Below, piece after piece: positions 1 to 14,100 of a stretch of DNA of 64,000 bases (the stretch's first letter is position 1; each line of letters starts with the position of its first letter). The stretch is from Cruorifilaria tuberocauda (taxonomy: Eukaryota; Nematoda; Chromadorea; Rhabditida; Onchocercidae). Below the pieces are notes generated by a model. That model was not told the DNA's origin. It did not search any database and worked only from the letters and a program-made list of their open reading frames with translations. Made by a program: the position numbers and the translations under genes. The stretch covers positions 105,621 through 169,620 of the forward strand of contig JABVXU010000081.1 in assembly GCA_013365365.1 (NCBI GenBank). The letters are read 5' to 3'.

Positions 1-2185
1 AATATGAATGAATAAAAATTTATTTAATGCTAGAAATAGAGCTATCAATTTGTCTGCACAATTTTCTAATATGCGAATTATCTGTAATTTATTGGTTTTT
101 TAGAAATAATGGAATTGATAAGTATATCTACTTGTAGTCATAAAGATTTATAAAATTCGTATGTTTAGCAAAAGGAATGAGAATTTTCAAATGAGAATTA
201 TACTACGATATATCGGATTATTTATAATTATGTATAAAAATTTATTTAAGCTATGACGTAAAACTGAGGAATGTTATAATTGAGAAAAATTAAGGCGGGA
301 TACTAAATAACTGTGATATGGTGGAATTAAATTATCAATAACTACGTAAATTGGCCACAAAACCAGAAACTGATGGTAAATAATTGCTAGAAGTCTATTA
401 ATGAGATGTAATTGATAACTTCCTCTGAGAAGTTGTCCTTTACCTGAATATGTATTTGTCTACAGCTTTGATTTGTTATTTTCTTTATGATCAAATATCC
501 CTCTTCTGTAATCTTTATTTATATATTTTTTATGATATTTTGCTTTTTTCTCAGTCGATACCGAATTCATTTAGATGATCACCTTGAAACAGTCTGTTGT
601 GGCATATTCGATATCATCTACTTCTAATATACATATCATATTTGCATCGCTAAATCTAATTCAACGTATTTCTTACTTTTACTAATTTCCTTCTTTATTT
701 TCATATGTCAGCTGTTCCAATAATTGTAATTTTATTGGTGCTCAATAGTTTAGTTAAAAGTTGAAACTTATTGATTTTTGAATATATTAATGATTGAAGA
801 TAGCATTGAAAAAAATCATCTGCAATTAAAGTGATGCTTATTGATCGATAAAGAAATGTTTTCATTATCTCTTATCGTAATTACTCTTCATCGTCGTCAA
901 TAATTTTTGAAATCTTTATAAATTTTTAACTAATTGTTTATTTATTTTTTTGTTTTTCAATCTTCATTAGTTTTTTGAATTTTTTTTTTACATTTGCTTA
1001 ATTTCTTATATATCTGTCCTAATATAGAATCACTATTGGTTGTAATTGCGGCTAATGAGGCTTAGCTTCATTAAGTAATCTATTCATATACGACATTCTA
1101 GCTTTTGTAAATGATGCAATAATAACAGTGTGTGGGAAACAAGTCGATTGATAGCAAGTTAGCCTTAAACTTGATTTTATTACTTTTTAATTAAAAGCGA
1201 GGAAATAGATTACGAGTGTAAATTGATCGTTTTTGAAGGGATGACAGAATGATTTTTTTTTTCAATAAGTATCTTCTGCTTCTTTATTATTTTTTTTCAA
1301 AAAAGTTGAAATATAAGTATTTTTGGATGGGAAACTGATACACATTCTTTCGTACTTTCATAATTTCTACTGCAATTTCTCCCTTCATTATTGAAGATAA
1401 AACAATTACGAGTAATTACCAATGAGCGACCGCTTCCGCTATTTTCTCTTTTTTCAGATATTCACTTTGAGGAGATTTAAAAAATAAGAGTAAAAAGAGA
1501 TTCAACAGAATTTCTTGACAAAAATAAGAAATCAATGAGGATAAACTCTATTTTACTCTATTTACTCTATTTCCTAGAAATTTATTTCATTTTATGGAGA
1601 AATTTAATTAGCCTAAATACAAGAAAATTTCGAGTCTCAATTGAAGAAAGTCTTATTGCTTTGTCATTCAACTGAAGGTAGTTCGTTATCTTGAAGATTC
1701 CAATTTTTTTAGTTATTAAGATGAAAAGAAGTGAATTAGTAGTTTGTTTTTGTATTAAAAAATATTCTAAAATGGAAATTATTTGGATATCAAAGTTATT
1801 GCTTTAACTCATCATTTTAAAAAGGAAAGTATCTAGGAGGAAATTTTTCTTCAATTTCTTCTGGATCAATATCAGTATCCTCCTAGATAGGTATTGCAGG
1901 TTTTAATTTTTAAAATAAACAGAAGCAATGTCACTAACAGCAAAAGACTACTGAAATTACCGTACTATTTCTATGTTTATTCCATATTCTGAACAACTAT
2001 AAATGGAATACCCTACTCTTTGAACGATTGTAAAAATTGAAATTTGATAAATTGGTAGCGGGTGAGTGAGTTTGTTTGATTATCCGTGGTAAGGATAATG
2101 CTCTCCTCGCCATCGAGTCAGTTATTTTACTTTCATTCCCCAAAAATTTGTTATAATTGTTAACTGAAAGCGATAATCGTTTCAG
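1..2185. other. Region upstream of the first visible daf-19 exon
   Basis: AT-rich DNA without a recognisable coding exon. The exon beginning at 2186 needs one base from an earlier exon to complete its first codon, so at least one upstream coding exon exists, either hidden here as a short exon or left of the window. Nothing else was identified. Confidence 0.5.
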
Positions 2186-5100
2186 TATCGGATTTCTCAA
2201 CAGCACCAACACTAACAGGAGGAGCAGGTTCAGAATCGAACGATACCGTAATCATTGACACAAATAGTGGCACGACAATTGATATCTTCGATCAATCAGG
2301 AACTACTAGTGCCAGCACCATTCATCATCATCATCATCATCATCAGCCATTGGGTGATGAAGTAACGTATGTCACTAATAGTAACAATTTAGCTGTACCC
2401 GCAACAACAACAACATCAACTACACTTAAAACAACTACTGTATCTGCAACAACGGAAGTTGGATTTTTAACAAGTGAAGCAGAGGGTACCGTGGAAACGG
2501 TGATAGTTCGATCGAGTGATATCAGTGGTAGTGACGAGACACAACAGTTAAGCCTCATGGATGCCTATCCAATAGGACAAGTGACATCAACGTACTTAAG
2601 TTATTACGATATCAATGTGCTGAAGCACTGAACGTGTTGTAGTTGTGTTGCACTACATATCATCATTATCATTAGAGAATGCTTACATATGGGAAGATGC
2701 ACTGTAATAGCAAATGATGGGCAAAAAATTTAGATTCAAAAATTGAAGTTTCCTTCTTTTCTTGCCAATAGCCTTCTTACCTATTTATAGTATCCAAAAT
2801 ACTTATATATTTCCTTTACACAGATAATGTTCTGTCCTGCATTTCTCAATTCTCTGTTCTCGATATCTTATTTTGCTTCACTTCTTTTCTCGCACTTTTT
2901 ATATCCATTTAGAACATAGATATTTGTATAGGAGGTCAAAAATTTTTCAGCACAGTATTATTTATTATTAAGAAAACTATTAGTGTATTTATCAATTATG
3001 AGTTAGGTCTTCTTTACTACTGCATATCACTTTCACCTTGTTTATCTTGGAAATCTAATCACAGAATTTAGTAGTAAAAGTCTATTTTAAACAAAGCGAG
3101 TATAATAAATAGCGGTTAATACTTGGAGAATGCGATAACTGAAAAATTGTAAGATTGTTTTCATTATTAGGATAAGGAAACTTGAGTGAGTTAGAAAATG
3201 AGGAGGCAAGTGAAAAGAAATTATTTTAATAAGCAGTCTAGCGCGATCTGTTATTAAGTTTATTCTTTTCAATCCCGTATTCTTCTATGTTCGAAATAGA
3301 ATGAAGTAAGAAGATCAAGCAAATGATAAGTTGGAAATTTAACATACCATCTAAACATTATGTGAATTGGGATTTTGTGATTTCAGATTGATATATCATC
3401 TTAGAACATCAGCATTTCCTGTAAAAATTTAAATGTAATTGATTTTTTTTAAAGAAATAGATATCACTAGATAGTTATGTTAGTGTAGAAATACGTTTCA
3501 TCCAAAGTATTTTCAATTTTATTTGGTGCTTATTGTGTTTGGTATTTTAGCTATTGGTACTTTTTTCCTTTTTTCTTTGAAGTCATTAAAAAAATTGACA
3601 GATTTGCTGAGAATAAAATGATTTCTTTTTTATTCGATAATAATTTAAAAATATCTTATGATCTAATAATATGATGATATGAGGATCTCTGAATGTTTCT
3701 GAAGTGCTCCCAAAAATTTTAATAAGTTTTGCATTTGCAACATCTCTTATCAGCTAGTTATTTTAGCTATCTATTCGAAGTAAAATATACGTTGAGTTTG
3801 CTCAATTTAATATATTTCGAACATAGAATTTTCGAATCATTTCTTAATTTCCAATCATAGAGATAAGAGATAAGAGAAAATGTGAGTTAAAATGATTATG
3901 GAGTTGTTCATTTCAATTTTTTGTTTCTTTTGAAGATTCCTAAACGTGATGGAGAAGAAAAATAAGAAAAAATGATGGTAAGAAATTAGAAATTGTGGTG
4001 GTGGTGATGGTAACCGTTGTCAGTAGTGACATTGACAGAAATAGCGTTCCAAGGTTAGCTTGATCGTCGGTTGAGATGGTTGGTTGTGATGGTTGTTGTT
4101 TAGCAACTGGAATGTAGCTACTTAGAAACAGGGACGACGACCGAAGCTAAGGCAACGGAGTATGAAAGACTAAGGCTTTAAGCTTTAGCGAAGCATATAT
4201 TCTGTATTTGTTGTCGAGACGATGATGATAATGATGATGATGATGGAATTTCTTTTGACAACAATGACAACAATGTCAATTTCATAAGGCAATAATTGCA
4301 GAAATGGTTGGAAGAAAGTAGAAAAGGAAAAACAAGTGGTGTAAGCGAATAGCGATAATTTGATCATTGGAAAAAAAAGAAAGTTTTTTTTTGTTTTCCA
4401 ATAAGCATCTTTGGTTTGAAGCTATTCTTTCAGCTTTTCATGTCAGAAGACTTTATCAGAAAAGCAATTCTTGTTTTATCTGAAAAGCAAGCTTTTTGTG
4501 CGTAAATGTATCTATTTACCTATGGGTTAACATCTTGCACTTATCTATCATCTCTTATCCCTCTTTTTTTTTAGTCATTATCAATGATTTATAAGACATC
4601 TTATATGTTATATCTGTCTATGTATTCATGTTTATCTATTAATGTTTCGAGCTTTAAAGTGAAGTCTTGAAACTTTTACTAAAAAATTTTCGGTAACCAA
4701 GGAAGTAGTAGCAGCAGTGATAGCAGCATTATGATATCCGGTTAAGATTGAAGGTGGCCAAGTACGCGCAAGGATATTTCTTTCCTAAAAATTTGAAAAA
4801 CTTTTTTCTCTTCTGATTACTTTCAATTGGTTATTATCGAATTTCAGTTTTCTAAAAAAAGCTAGTTCTTGAATTTTCTAAAAGTAGATGAAATATATTC
4901 ATAACATTAAACAGGAGTAGTGATGAATAATTCGATTTATGTTTTATTTAAATTGATGATAGTCAAAAGTGATGTTTATGAGTAGGATATTATATTTTTG
5001 GAATTGTAAAGAAGTGTAGTTTAAATTGAGATGAGTAATGTAGGCAGTGATATTTAGGAGTGTTGGGAAGTTTTTTAATTGAAATTTCTGAAAAATGGGA

Positions 5101-8100
5101 TAAAATATTAAAATATTTTCTGTCCAAGAAATACTTGGCTTTATGTTGTGTTCTATTTAAATTTAATTAAATATTTATTTGCTATTAAATAAAAGAATCT
5201 GGGATGTAATACGGTGTAATTTCTAGAAATTTCTTTAAAAATTACTATTTTCTTGAGTGAATGAACTGATGGTATATCGGATATATTTTCACACTCTGGT
5301 AAATAAACAATCATTTTCAGGAATTTTAAAAATTCTTTATTTGAAGAACGTTTAACTTATGATGTAGAGAGTAAAAGGGTTATGTTCTTCGATAGATATC
5401 AATGATTTTAATTTTGAAAAATCGGTAAGAGTTATCAGTTTGTATCTTCATTTTATTTAACTTTAATTCTGAAATTTTTGAAAATTGAAATTATTTTAGA
5501 TGAACATATATTTTTAATTGCTTTCATTGGTGGTAATAGGGAAAGAGAAAGGAAGAAAAGAAGAACGAAAGAGGAAGAGAATGATAATTTATGGAATTAA
5601 AGACTTCTTTGTTTTTTAAATCTTTTGGTAGTAAGTGCATCATTATGTCTTTTCGGTTCTCATAATGGGTCGTCTAGGAGACGAAAATTCATCGTTGTGG
5701 TCGTTATGGTTGACATCAGTTTTTCTGCATTATTATATACATATATATAATATACTAAGATGAAGGATATATGAAGTAGAAGTATTTTTATTAAAGTTGA
5801 TTCATGCTATTTTATCTTCTGAATTTGCGTGAATTCCGCATCTATCACTCCCGCCCTTTCCTTTGCCTCCTTTGTGTCCCGCTTACTTCTTACCCTATTC
5901 CCTTAACTACTGTTGTCAGGTATTTTGTATGCATATGATACCTTGGTAACCAGACACTTAATCACTAAGATTATTTTCACGTTATAAGTGCTAGGCAACA
6001 TTGGAGTGGTCGCAAAATTCAGTATTCATTTTACTCTTTGCATTCTTTAATTCAAATTATCTCCAGATTACATTGAGAAAATCATTCGAGATGTGTTATC
6101 GTTTAGTTTTTTCCTTTTTTTTTTTGCAATTTTGTTCGACCACTGTTTATTAGGATGTTGAATTACTTTTGAGAAGAGAATAAATGATACATTTTCGGAA
6201 GATGGAAATGGTTGAACATTGATTTTTTAGGATCTGAAGTAGTTATTTAGTCAAGTTGAAATTTAAAAAATTTTTTTCAAAAGAAATAACTTGTAATTTT
6301 AAGAAGATATGTAAATAATTTTTGTAAACTTACCAAAAAATGAAAATATTGAAGTTGAGTAAAATGAATAAATATATCTATATATTTACAAAATGTGTGG
6401 ATTGTTTTTTCTATATATCTCTTATTAATTTTTGACAAACATTTTCTTTCTGAGCTCATAACTATCTTTCACGTTAAAGTATCTTTCTGAAATAAAATCC
6501 GATCAGTTGTTTCAGTTTCTATTAGTCAAATTTAAAGCTAGAATTCAATTTTTCCTATTTTTTCTTTTCTGATTTTAGATAAGAATTAACTCTTTGCTTT
6601 CTCTTTTTCTTTCTGCTATCGATAGGATCTGCATTTAAAATGGCAGTAATGGAAGGAAATGGATGAAAATGCGGAATTTCAAAGAGATATTGGTAGTTAA
6701 AGGGAAATATTATTAGAGCAGGTGTGAGTGAATGATTAGCCGTAAGCTAGTCATTGCACTAAGCTAGTCATCATTATGATCATTATAATGTACCTCACCT
6801 CATCGTTACCTCCCTTTCCATGCTTATATATTCTGCCTCCCTTGTAGAGGCCAATTGAGTTCATGCTTCACTCCCCTCCTTTAAAGGGACCCTTTTTCAT
6901 TTACATCTAAGGCATTTCCTCGTAAAGTCGATGACGAAAGGAAGTCCAACTGGGCAACTAGACAGGTATTTGATTTTCAGTTCCTTTTTTTACATCCTGC
7001 TAACTTTAACTGAGAAGTTAAATTTATTGAAATTTTTTTTTTAAAGGAATTAGACTTGATAATGTTACTATGGATGGATCTATTGGGAATGATAAAAATT
7101 CTTGTAATCTTGTACAGCTAACTGTGATTCATTTCTTTCGTGATATCGATTGATTTTTTCATTCATTTTAACAAAAAACTTTTGTAAAGAAAAAAAATTG
7201 ACGGGAACGTTAGAAGATCAACTATTACGCATAAATTCCAGTGCGACATTTCAGTAATTGCCAAATGGTACTAATGGTATTAGTTTATTTAAATTGTACT
7301 AAGTATTTATTGTGAATTTTCGACTTCTAGTATGCAGAAACTTAACTTAATTAGATCTTAGTTAACTTGATACTTGTGATATGATATGTTTTTAGTTTTG
7401 GTCACTGTCACGTATACCCCTGTTGCATATAAGCATGATAATCGTTTTTCAATGTCTTAGCCACAGCTTTCTTTATAACGATTTTTAAATATGGTATTGA
7501 ATTATGATTCATGATAATTTTTGTAAGGTTATAGTTAGTTATATTCTAAAGCTATAGCAATGCATAATACATGATACATACATGATTACATGTTTTAATA
7601 ATACGCAGTAGTAATGAAAAAAGTAAAATGGAAGAAAAATATTTGCTTGGTAATAATAGTATGAGTGATTTGTGAAATAGTTCAAGATGCAAAATTTTGA
7701 AGATAATTTTTACTTCATATCCTTATACCTTTTCTGTTTTAAGATGTTTTAAGAGCTTAATGATATCATTCATTTTCAATGAGTAATTTGCCTCATATAT
7801 TTTTTCGATATGCAGTTTTTTTTAATATAATTGGTAATATGATTTGATATTCAGATATCGCTTCCATTTCCATATGTAAACTTCTTTACGGTAACGTTAC
7901 GTTCAAAACATATAAGGAAGGGATAAAATATGCCGTTTCCGGAAATGAGAAGGTGCAGAGAAGTGACAGAGTGGTACATTATGTATTAAAGCACTATAAT
8001 CCATAACGCAGTATGCATAATCATTCGTTATGCTCGTAGTCTAATCTCTTTGAAATACTTCATTTTAATACCGGAAGGAGAGTGAAGGTAAGGAAGAATT

Positions 8101-11100
8101 ATTTGAGAGGAAGGATAATAACCATTCGGATAGACGGAAAGGTTAGTTTAAGAAAGCTGTAATATGAAACTATATCATAGAAAGCTTGAAATCTCTACTA
8201 TAACTGTAACTTTCTATTTCTCTTTCTTACATAACCCATCATATAATTTTTGCCCATCAGTTGCCATTCATACAATTGTTGTAACTCATTGTTTGATTCA
8301 TTTTTCTGCTTCGAACATTTAAGATATCTTTTTATACCCTAGAAATGGTATCTTGCAGGAATGCTACTTATGTTTATACCAACGAGTATCCGCCATATTA
8401 TCAGGTATGTTATCATCTTTCTTTTTTTCTTGCACGTTATTTATTTATTTTTGGGAGAATTATTTATCAAATGTGGCAATTCTTATCAATCTCATCTCTT
8501 GTTTTTTTCGTTTCAAGTTCCAGCTTATTATTTTTACGTATATAAGTGCAATACGTTGAGTGATTTTGTCATTGATGTAAATATTATTTGATGATGATCT
8601 ATGAAATTCATAAATGTCGGATAATCGATCCAGCATAATCTAGTAAACGAGTGTGACTTCATATTATAATAAGAGCAATATACCGGAAATATAGCTCTCT
8701 CTGTGGAAAACTTTTTTGCAATCTAATAAGATTATTTCTTTTTTCTTGCGGTTAATGAATTAAGATTGGTCACAATTATTAAATTAAGATACAGTATGTC
8801 ATCTTTTGATAACCCGTATTTGGTGAATAAGCAAATAGGAATTTAAAAATTTTAAGAAATTCTATGGGGGGAAATCAACCGCAAGTATAAGTTCTTCATT
8901 TCTGTTTATTTACTTTCATTCCTTGATATAACTCTAGCCAGCCTCTCAAATATGACTGCAACTTTTTTTTTCTTTTTTTGATAATCTCTATCTTCTTTTC
9001 TAGTATCAACCAATACATTCACCAACACAACAAACATACGTCATTCAGCAAGATTCACCAGGATCTGTAGAAGAGGATGTTGGAGCTCAATTGGGTCATA
9101 CAACACGCGCTTCACCTACTACTGTAAGTCTTACTTTGATGCTTTTCACGGTTTTTTATAAGGAATTTTTTTTTTTTGGTAATATGTGCTTGTGTAGCTC
9201 AGTTTGAAGACTGACATGAAGGCTACATGACTACAAGAATGGCTTTATCACTGATCTTGGCATCATTATTAATATTTATCTTGGTCCATACTAGAAGTTA
9301 TCAAGTTTTATGTAGTTTATATCTGTGATACATCTATCTTCCTCGGTTTTTATTATCCAGATTTTTCCATTGATATTTTGTATGTTTCTTTCTTGTCCAT
9401 AATTCTGCTTTATCAATTCATAACTTTGATTATTATATGATCCGGGTCTTGTAGCGAAATTTTGGGAAGATTTTTAAAAAAATGAGATTAATCCAAAGTT
9501 AGAGTTAAGCTAATAATGACAGAAAGTATCGAGAGATATGCCTTATAATTTTTGGGAATATAATTAGTGGTTCAAATTTAAGCGATCATCCTTAAAAACG
9601 ATAATTGACAAAACATCTAAATGAGATGTAAAGTTATGCTTTAAAGTGATAATTTTCTTGATTACAAAAATATACAAACATACAAAAATAGGAATACAGA
9701 AATGACTGGCAGTAATGTAATTAATTGACTGTATGTATTTACACTTACACATGTGTTAAGCCTTCAATATATAAATAAGAAATTTTTGATTTGTGAAAGA
9801 TGGATAAATCGACCAGATAAAATCAGTAAGGGATGATTAATGAGTAAATAAGGAAGTGATTAAGATCGATAGGTAGCAATTACATTAATGATTCTGTAAC
9901 ACGCAATATTATGATGATTGTTGAGAGATGGAAAGAAGGTAGAGTGCATAAAAGGACGATGAGAAAGAAGCAGTAATGGAGAGAGTAATCATTAATTAGC
10001 CGAGTGGGATGAAAAGGAGATTAATTTACAAGGATTGTTGAAATTACCGTACTTTCAATTATGCTATTTAAAATAATTAACAGCCTTGTATGAGAGCCAG
10101 TAGCTGAATGGACACAGGGCGTGGTTAAATGTAAAAGCTAAGGAAGCTATGCAATCAATTGGATAGAATCGAAGAAGTAAACATTTGTATGTGAGCATCC
10201 AATAAGGTCAATAATTAGCGTATAAAAAACACGTTTCTTATGATTTCTATAGCTTAGCATGAACTAGCCCATAATTATCTGGCTATCTAATTCGGAAGCA
10301 TATTTATCTGCAATAAGAAAGGAAGCTAAAATGTAATTGAAATTAGAAAAATTATTGAAAGGTGAAATGTTTACATATTCTTTTTCACTTGCAATTTAAA
10401 GCTTTTCCTCATTTTCAAAGTAACTCTTATCAATCTTAGGGAAATCTTTATACTATTTATTCAATAAAAATGAACTCATGTCATTCTTCAAACAAAAAAG
10501 AGTAGTTAATATATTAGTTTCCAGCTAGCTAATAATCGCATAAGTTGCTAAGAATTTAATCATTCGACAATTAAATTTGAAATTACTATTTCGTTATTTC
10601 GTTATTTGCTTTACTACTTTTAATAAATATTTTTTTTTATAGATTCAGTGGTTGATTAATAATTATGAACCAGCTGATGGTACTTCTCTTCCGCGTTGTA
10701 CTCTTTACAGCCATTATATCAAGTAAGTTTACTGTTTATGGATAATGAAATGGGGAAACATTCCGGTATTTGGTGCCTAAATCACAATTGCCAAAATTTA
10801 CATTTTCCAAATTTTGAATTTAGTATCCTTAGAATGTATTAATGCATTAATAAATTAACTTTCTTCATTCGGATAAAATTGTTAGATTTGTTGAAATTAA
10901 AAGAAGGATTTAAGGAACATGATTGTCGCGTAGATTTACTTCAGTCCTGCTTTATGAAGAAAATTTGATTTGTCCATAGTATCAGTAGTAAGTCCTTTAT
11001 GATAAGTGTTAAGTAAATTGGATAAATTCGGAAGAATTAGCTGATTCTGAGCAGGTGAGCTGAATTCTTTTATAAATTACTCCTTTCCATGAATATTGCC

Positions 11101-14100
11101 GTACAATGTTGAGTTTGTATGTTCCTATAAGTTATTGTATAACATGAATTTCATAATATCTATTGCACTAATTTTCTCATTTGAATGTTAATCGATTAAA
11201 TTAACAAAAACTAAATTTATTTCAGGCATTGCAGTGAAAATAAACTCGAACCGGTAAATGCAGCTTCATTTGGTAAGCTTATCCGGTCAGTATTTCACGG
11301 TTTACGTACACGTCGGCTTGGCACGCGCGGTAACTCCAAATATCACTATTACGGGATTCGAATTAAGCCTGACTCTCCATTAAATCGAGGTAATAGTGCT
11401 GCGATGACATTGGGTGAAGATTACAACCGAACACCGTTGATATCCTCAGCGCAGTCTGTAAATCAGTTACCACCAAGGAGGTATGGAAAACTCTTTTGTG
11501 TTTAAATTTTCTGGATGAATTCATTTAGAAAATGAGCTATTTTTTTGAAATTTTTTGAAGTTTTCAAAAATATCAATTTTAGTAGACTTCAGGAGTACAA
11601 GGAAGAATTATACTAAGTGGTGAGTACAAAACATAAATCGTAGTGTAATACAGAATAGAAAAACTGGAAGAGCATCCATATCTCATAAGAACAGTTTTTG
11701 AGCTATGTTTTATATTACATTTCCGATATAGATTCATTTACGCGAAATATTTTTTCTCTTTTTTTATATTCATGTTACAAAGAGATCCTTATAACTGCAA
11801 GCGGTTAAGCTCCGTGTAAATGATTTTTATAATAAGAATATATGAAATGGAAGACGTAAACAAAAATGTGATTGAAAATTCAATAAAATTGAAATTTCGT
11901 TATTTTGCAAAATTTCAAAAGCAGAAAATGAAATTTCGTTCAATATTTGAAAACTTTGTTTATTTTTGAATAATTTTTTGAAGTTATTATTTGCAGCTCA
12001 TCTCGGCGTTCCGCTTTGGGATCCAGTTCAGTGATTACTCGACGAAGCAATTCTATTAGTATGGAAACAGATACAACAACTAGCCAATCTACAAATTCCA
12101 GATCGTAAGTTTAAGTTGGATGAACGTTAATTGTTTCTTATTTGGGGAATTCTGATTTTTATTTTAAGGAGTCCGTCGTCCACTTATGAACACAGTATAT
12201 CATCGAATCATGGTACTTTTAGTACATATCGAAATCAGAATGCTAATTCTTCAATGGATGGATGCACAGGTTTCTTTATTTTCTTTCATTTTGAGTTATC
12301 CTTCCGGAAAACTGATGAGAAATAAAATTGGGAAGTAGAAGAACTTTCAAAAGATTAAAAAAAATTTTTTTTGAGAGCTTTTAGCTTTTAGCTCAAGCAG
12401 ATAAGGCTTCTTTGAAATGATTCTTGTATGAAGTAGATTTTGTTTCAGAGATGGATAGAGAAGTTCTTGGTGATGGTGAAGTCCCGCGTGTCGGTATATC
12501 CGATATGCAAGGCTTGGAAAGTTATCTGCAACCGTTAGGGCTAACTTTGCAACATGCAGTGCGTTTTATCGAAAGTTACACGACGAATTGCGCTGTAAGT
12601 TGAAGAATCCTATCTTATTTTTTATTCAAAAATTTTGAAAATATTTTCTTTTTTTAATGCCCTTTGTATTTCAATGTATTCTAACATAGAGAAAGTTTTC
12701 TTAGTCTAGTAAGCAATAGTAAACGATAAAATTATAGCCTAAGAAAGTCGAATGAATTGAAGATGCTGGATGATGAATAAATGATTGGATGAATTTTTGT
12801 CCGAATATGATTTCTAGGAAGTTTTGGAATGCATAAAACAATTACATTTCGATATGGTCGAAGAATGTTGGATAACTTTCTGGCAACCAGAAAATGATCA
12901 AGAAGATATGGAAGACGAGGATTGTGCTAATAATGAGTACGTTTAAAATTTTCTATGGTGAATAATCCAACTGAGCATCTCTGATTTTCTGAAAAACTTC
13001 ACACTGTCTGTTAAAAATAAGCACAAAACAAATAATACTAATCAAATTCACTCTTGCATTTGTTCAATGCATAAATTGATTACATTTTCTTGATTCCTTC
13101 AGTAAAACGTTAAAAGGTCTCAGTCAAATTCAACTATTTCGCCTATGCACAGTACCTCAAATGCAGGCATTTGTCCAAAATATGGACTTTTCATTTTATC
13201 AAGTGGTTGTCGAAGTTTTGATTCCGGATGTGCTGAGTTCCAACGTATCGGGTTAGTCTCTATGACATCTCATAATTTTTATATATTTTTGAAATATTGC
13301 TCTCTTTGTTTTATAGGCCTTTTCTAAACAAACAGAAAAAGAATGTTTTTGAAGCTGTGCTATAGAAATGCAGAATTTGTTCATGAAAACATTCAAATTA
13401 CATTGAAAAAAGATTAACAAGGGAAACTTTTTTTGTCAGCGTTTTAATGATTGATGATAAATAACTTCTAGGAGCATTAACTTTACAAATTCGTAATTTT
13501 GCGAAATCGTTGGAGATGCAATTGAAGAAAGCAATGCAAGGAGCTCCAGATATTATTCAGAAAAAGAAACTTGTGGCTGTGCGTACACTGGCGCAAACAT
13601 TAAGGCGATATACTTCTTTAAATCATCTGGCATCTGCTGCACGCGGCGTTTTACAAAAGCCGGATCAAATTCATCAAATGTTTCAAGATTTCAATCGAGT
13701 CGATATAGCAAGTGTTCAGGATCAGGCTGGGTTCGTCTACTACTTTAACTGTTTTTTCATATTTGAAATTCATATCTGATGTGATGCCAATCTGGAAATA
13801 TTTGGAGCGTACTCGAAATTGGAAAACTGTTGAGAATATATTAGAGACTGATTCATATACTAATACTGATACTACATTTGGCAACACTGAAATGCTTGTT
13901 TGAAACTAAAGTTATTAACATATTGTTCGTATGAGGTTTTGAAAATTTTACTATTTTTATAAATTTCTAGATGGGTATGCGATTGTGATCCGGTACTGGT
14001 ATCTAATCTTCAATCCGATTTTCGAGAAAATTTACAGAAACAAAAAAGCTTAGATCAATGGGCTGAATGGATGGAAGCTGTCGTTGATCAGGTTAGCAGC

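Larger units (their letters stand above)
2592..8358 (+). other. Large daf-19 intron with regulatory-looking islands
   Basis: A 5.8 kb intron by phase-based reconstruction. Most is AT-rich, but three islands differ: 4000-4190 (GGT-rich, followed by a short GAT run at 4219-4243), 5830-6000 (C-rich with X-box-like sequence) and 6785-6965 (candidate promoter and first exon). The exon at 8359 follows acceptor TCTTGCAG. Confidence 0.55.

Noticed and set aside
13651..13887. Minus-strand frame overlapping daf-19
   Set aside because: Antisense of an RFX dimerisation-region exon and its intron.
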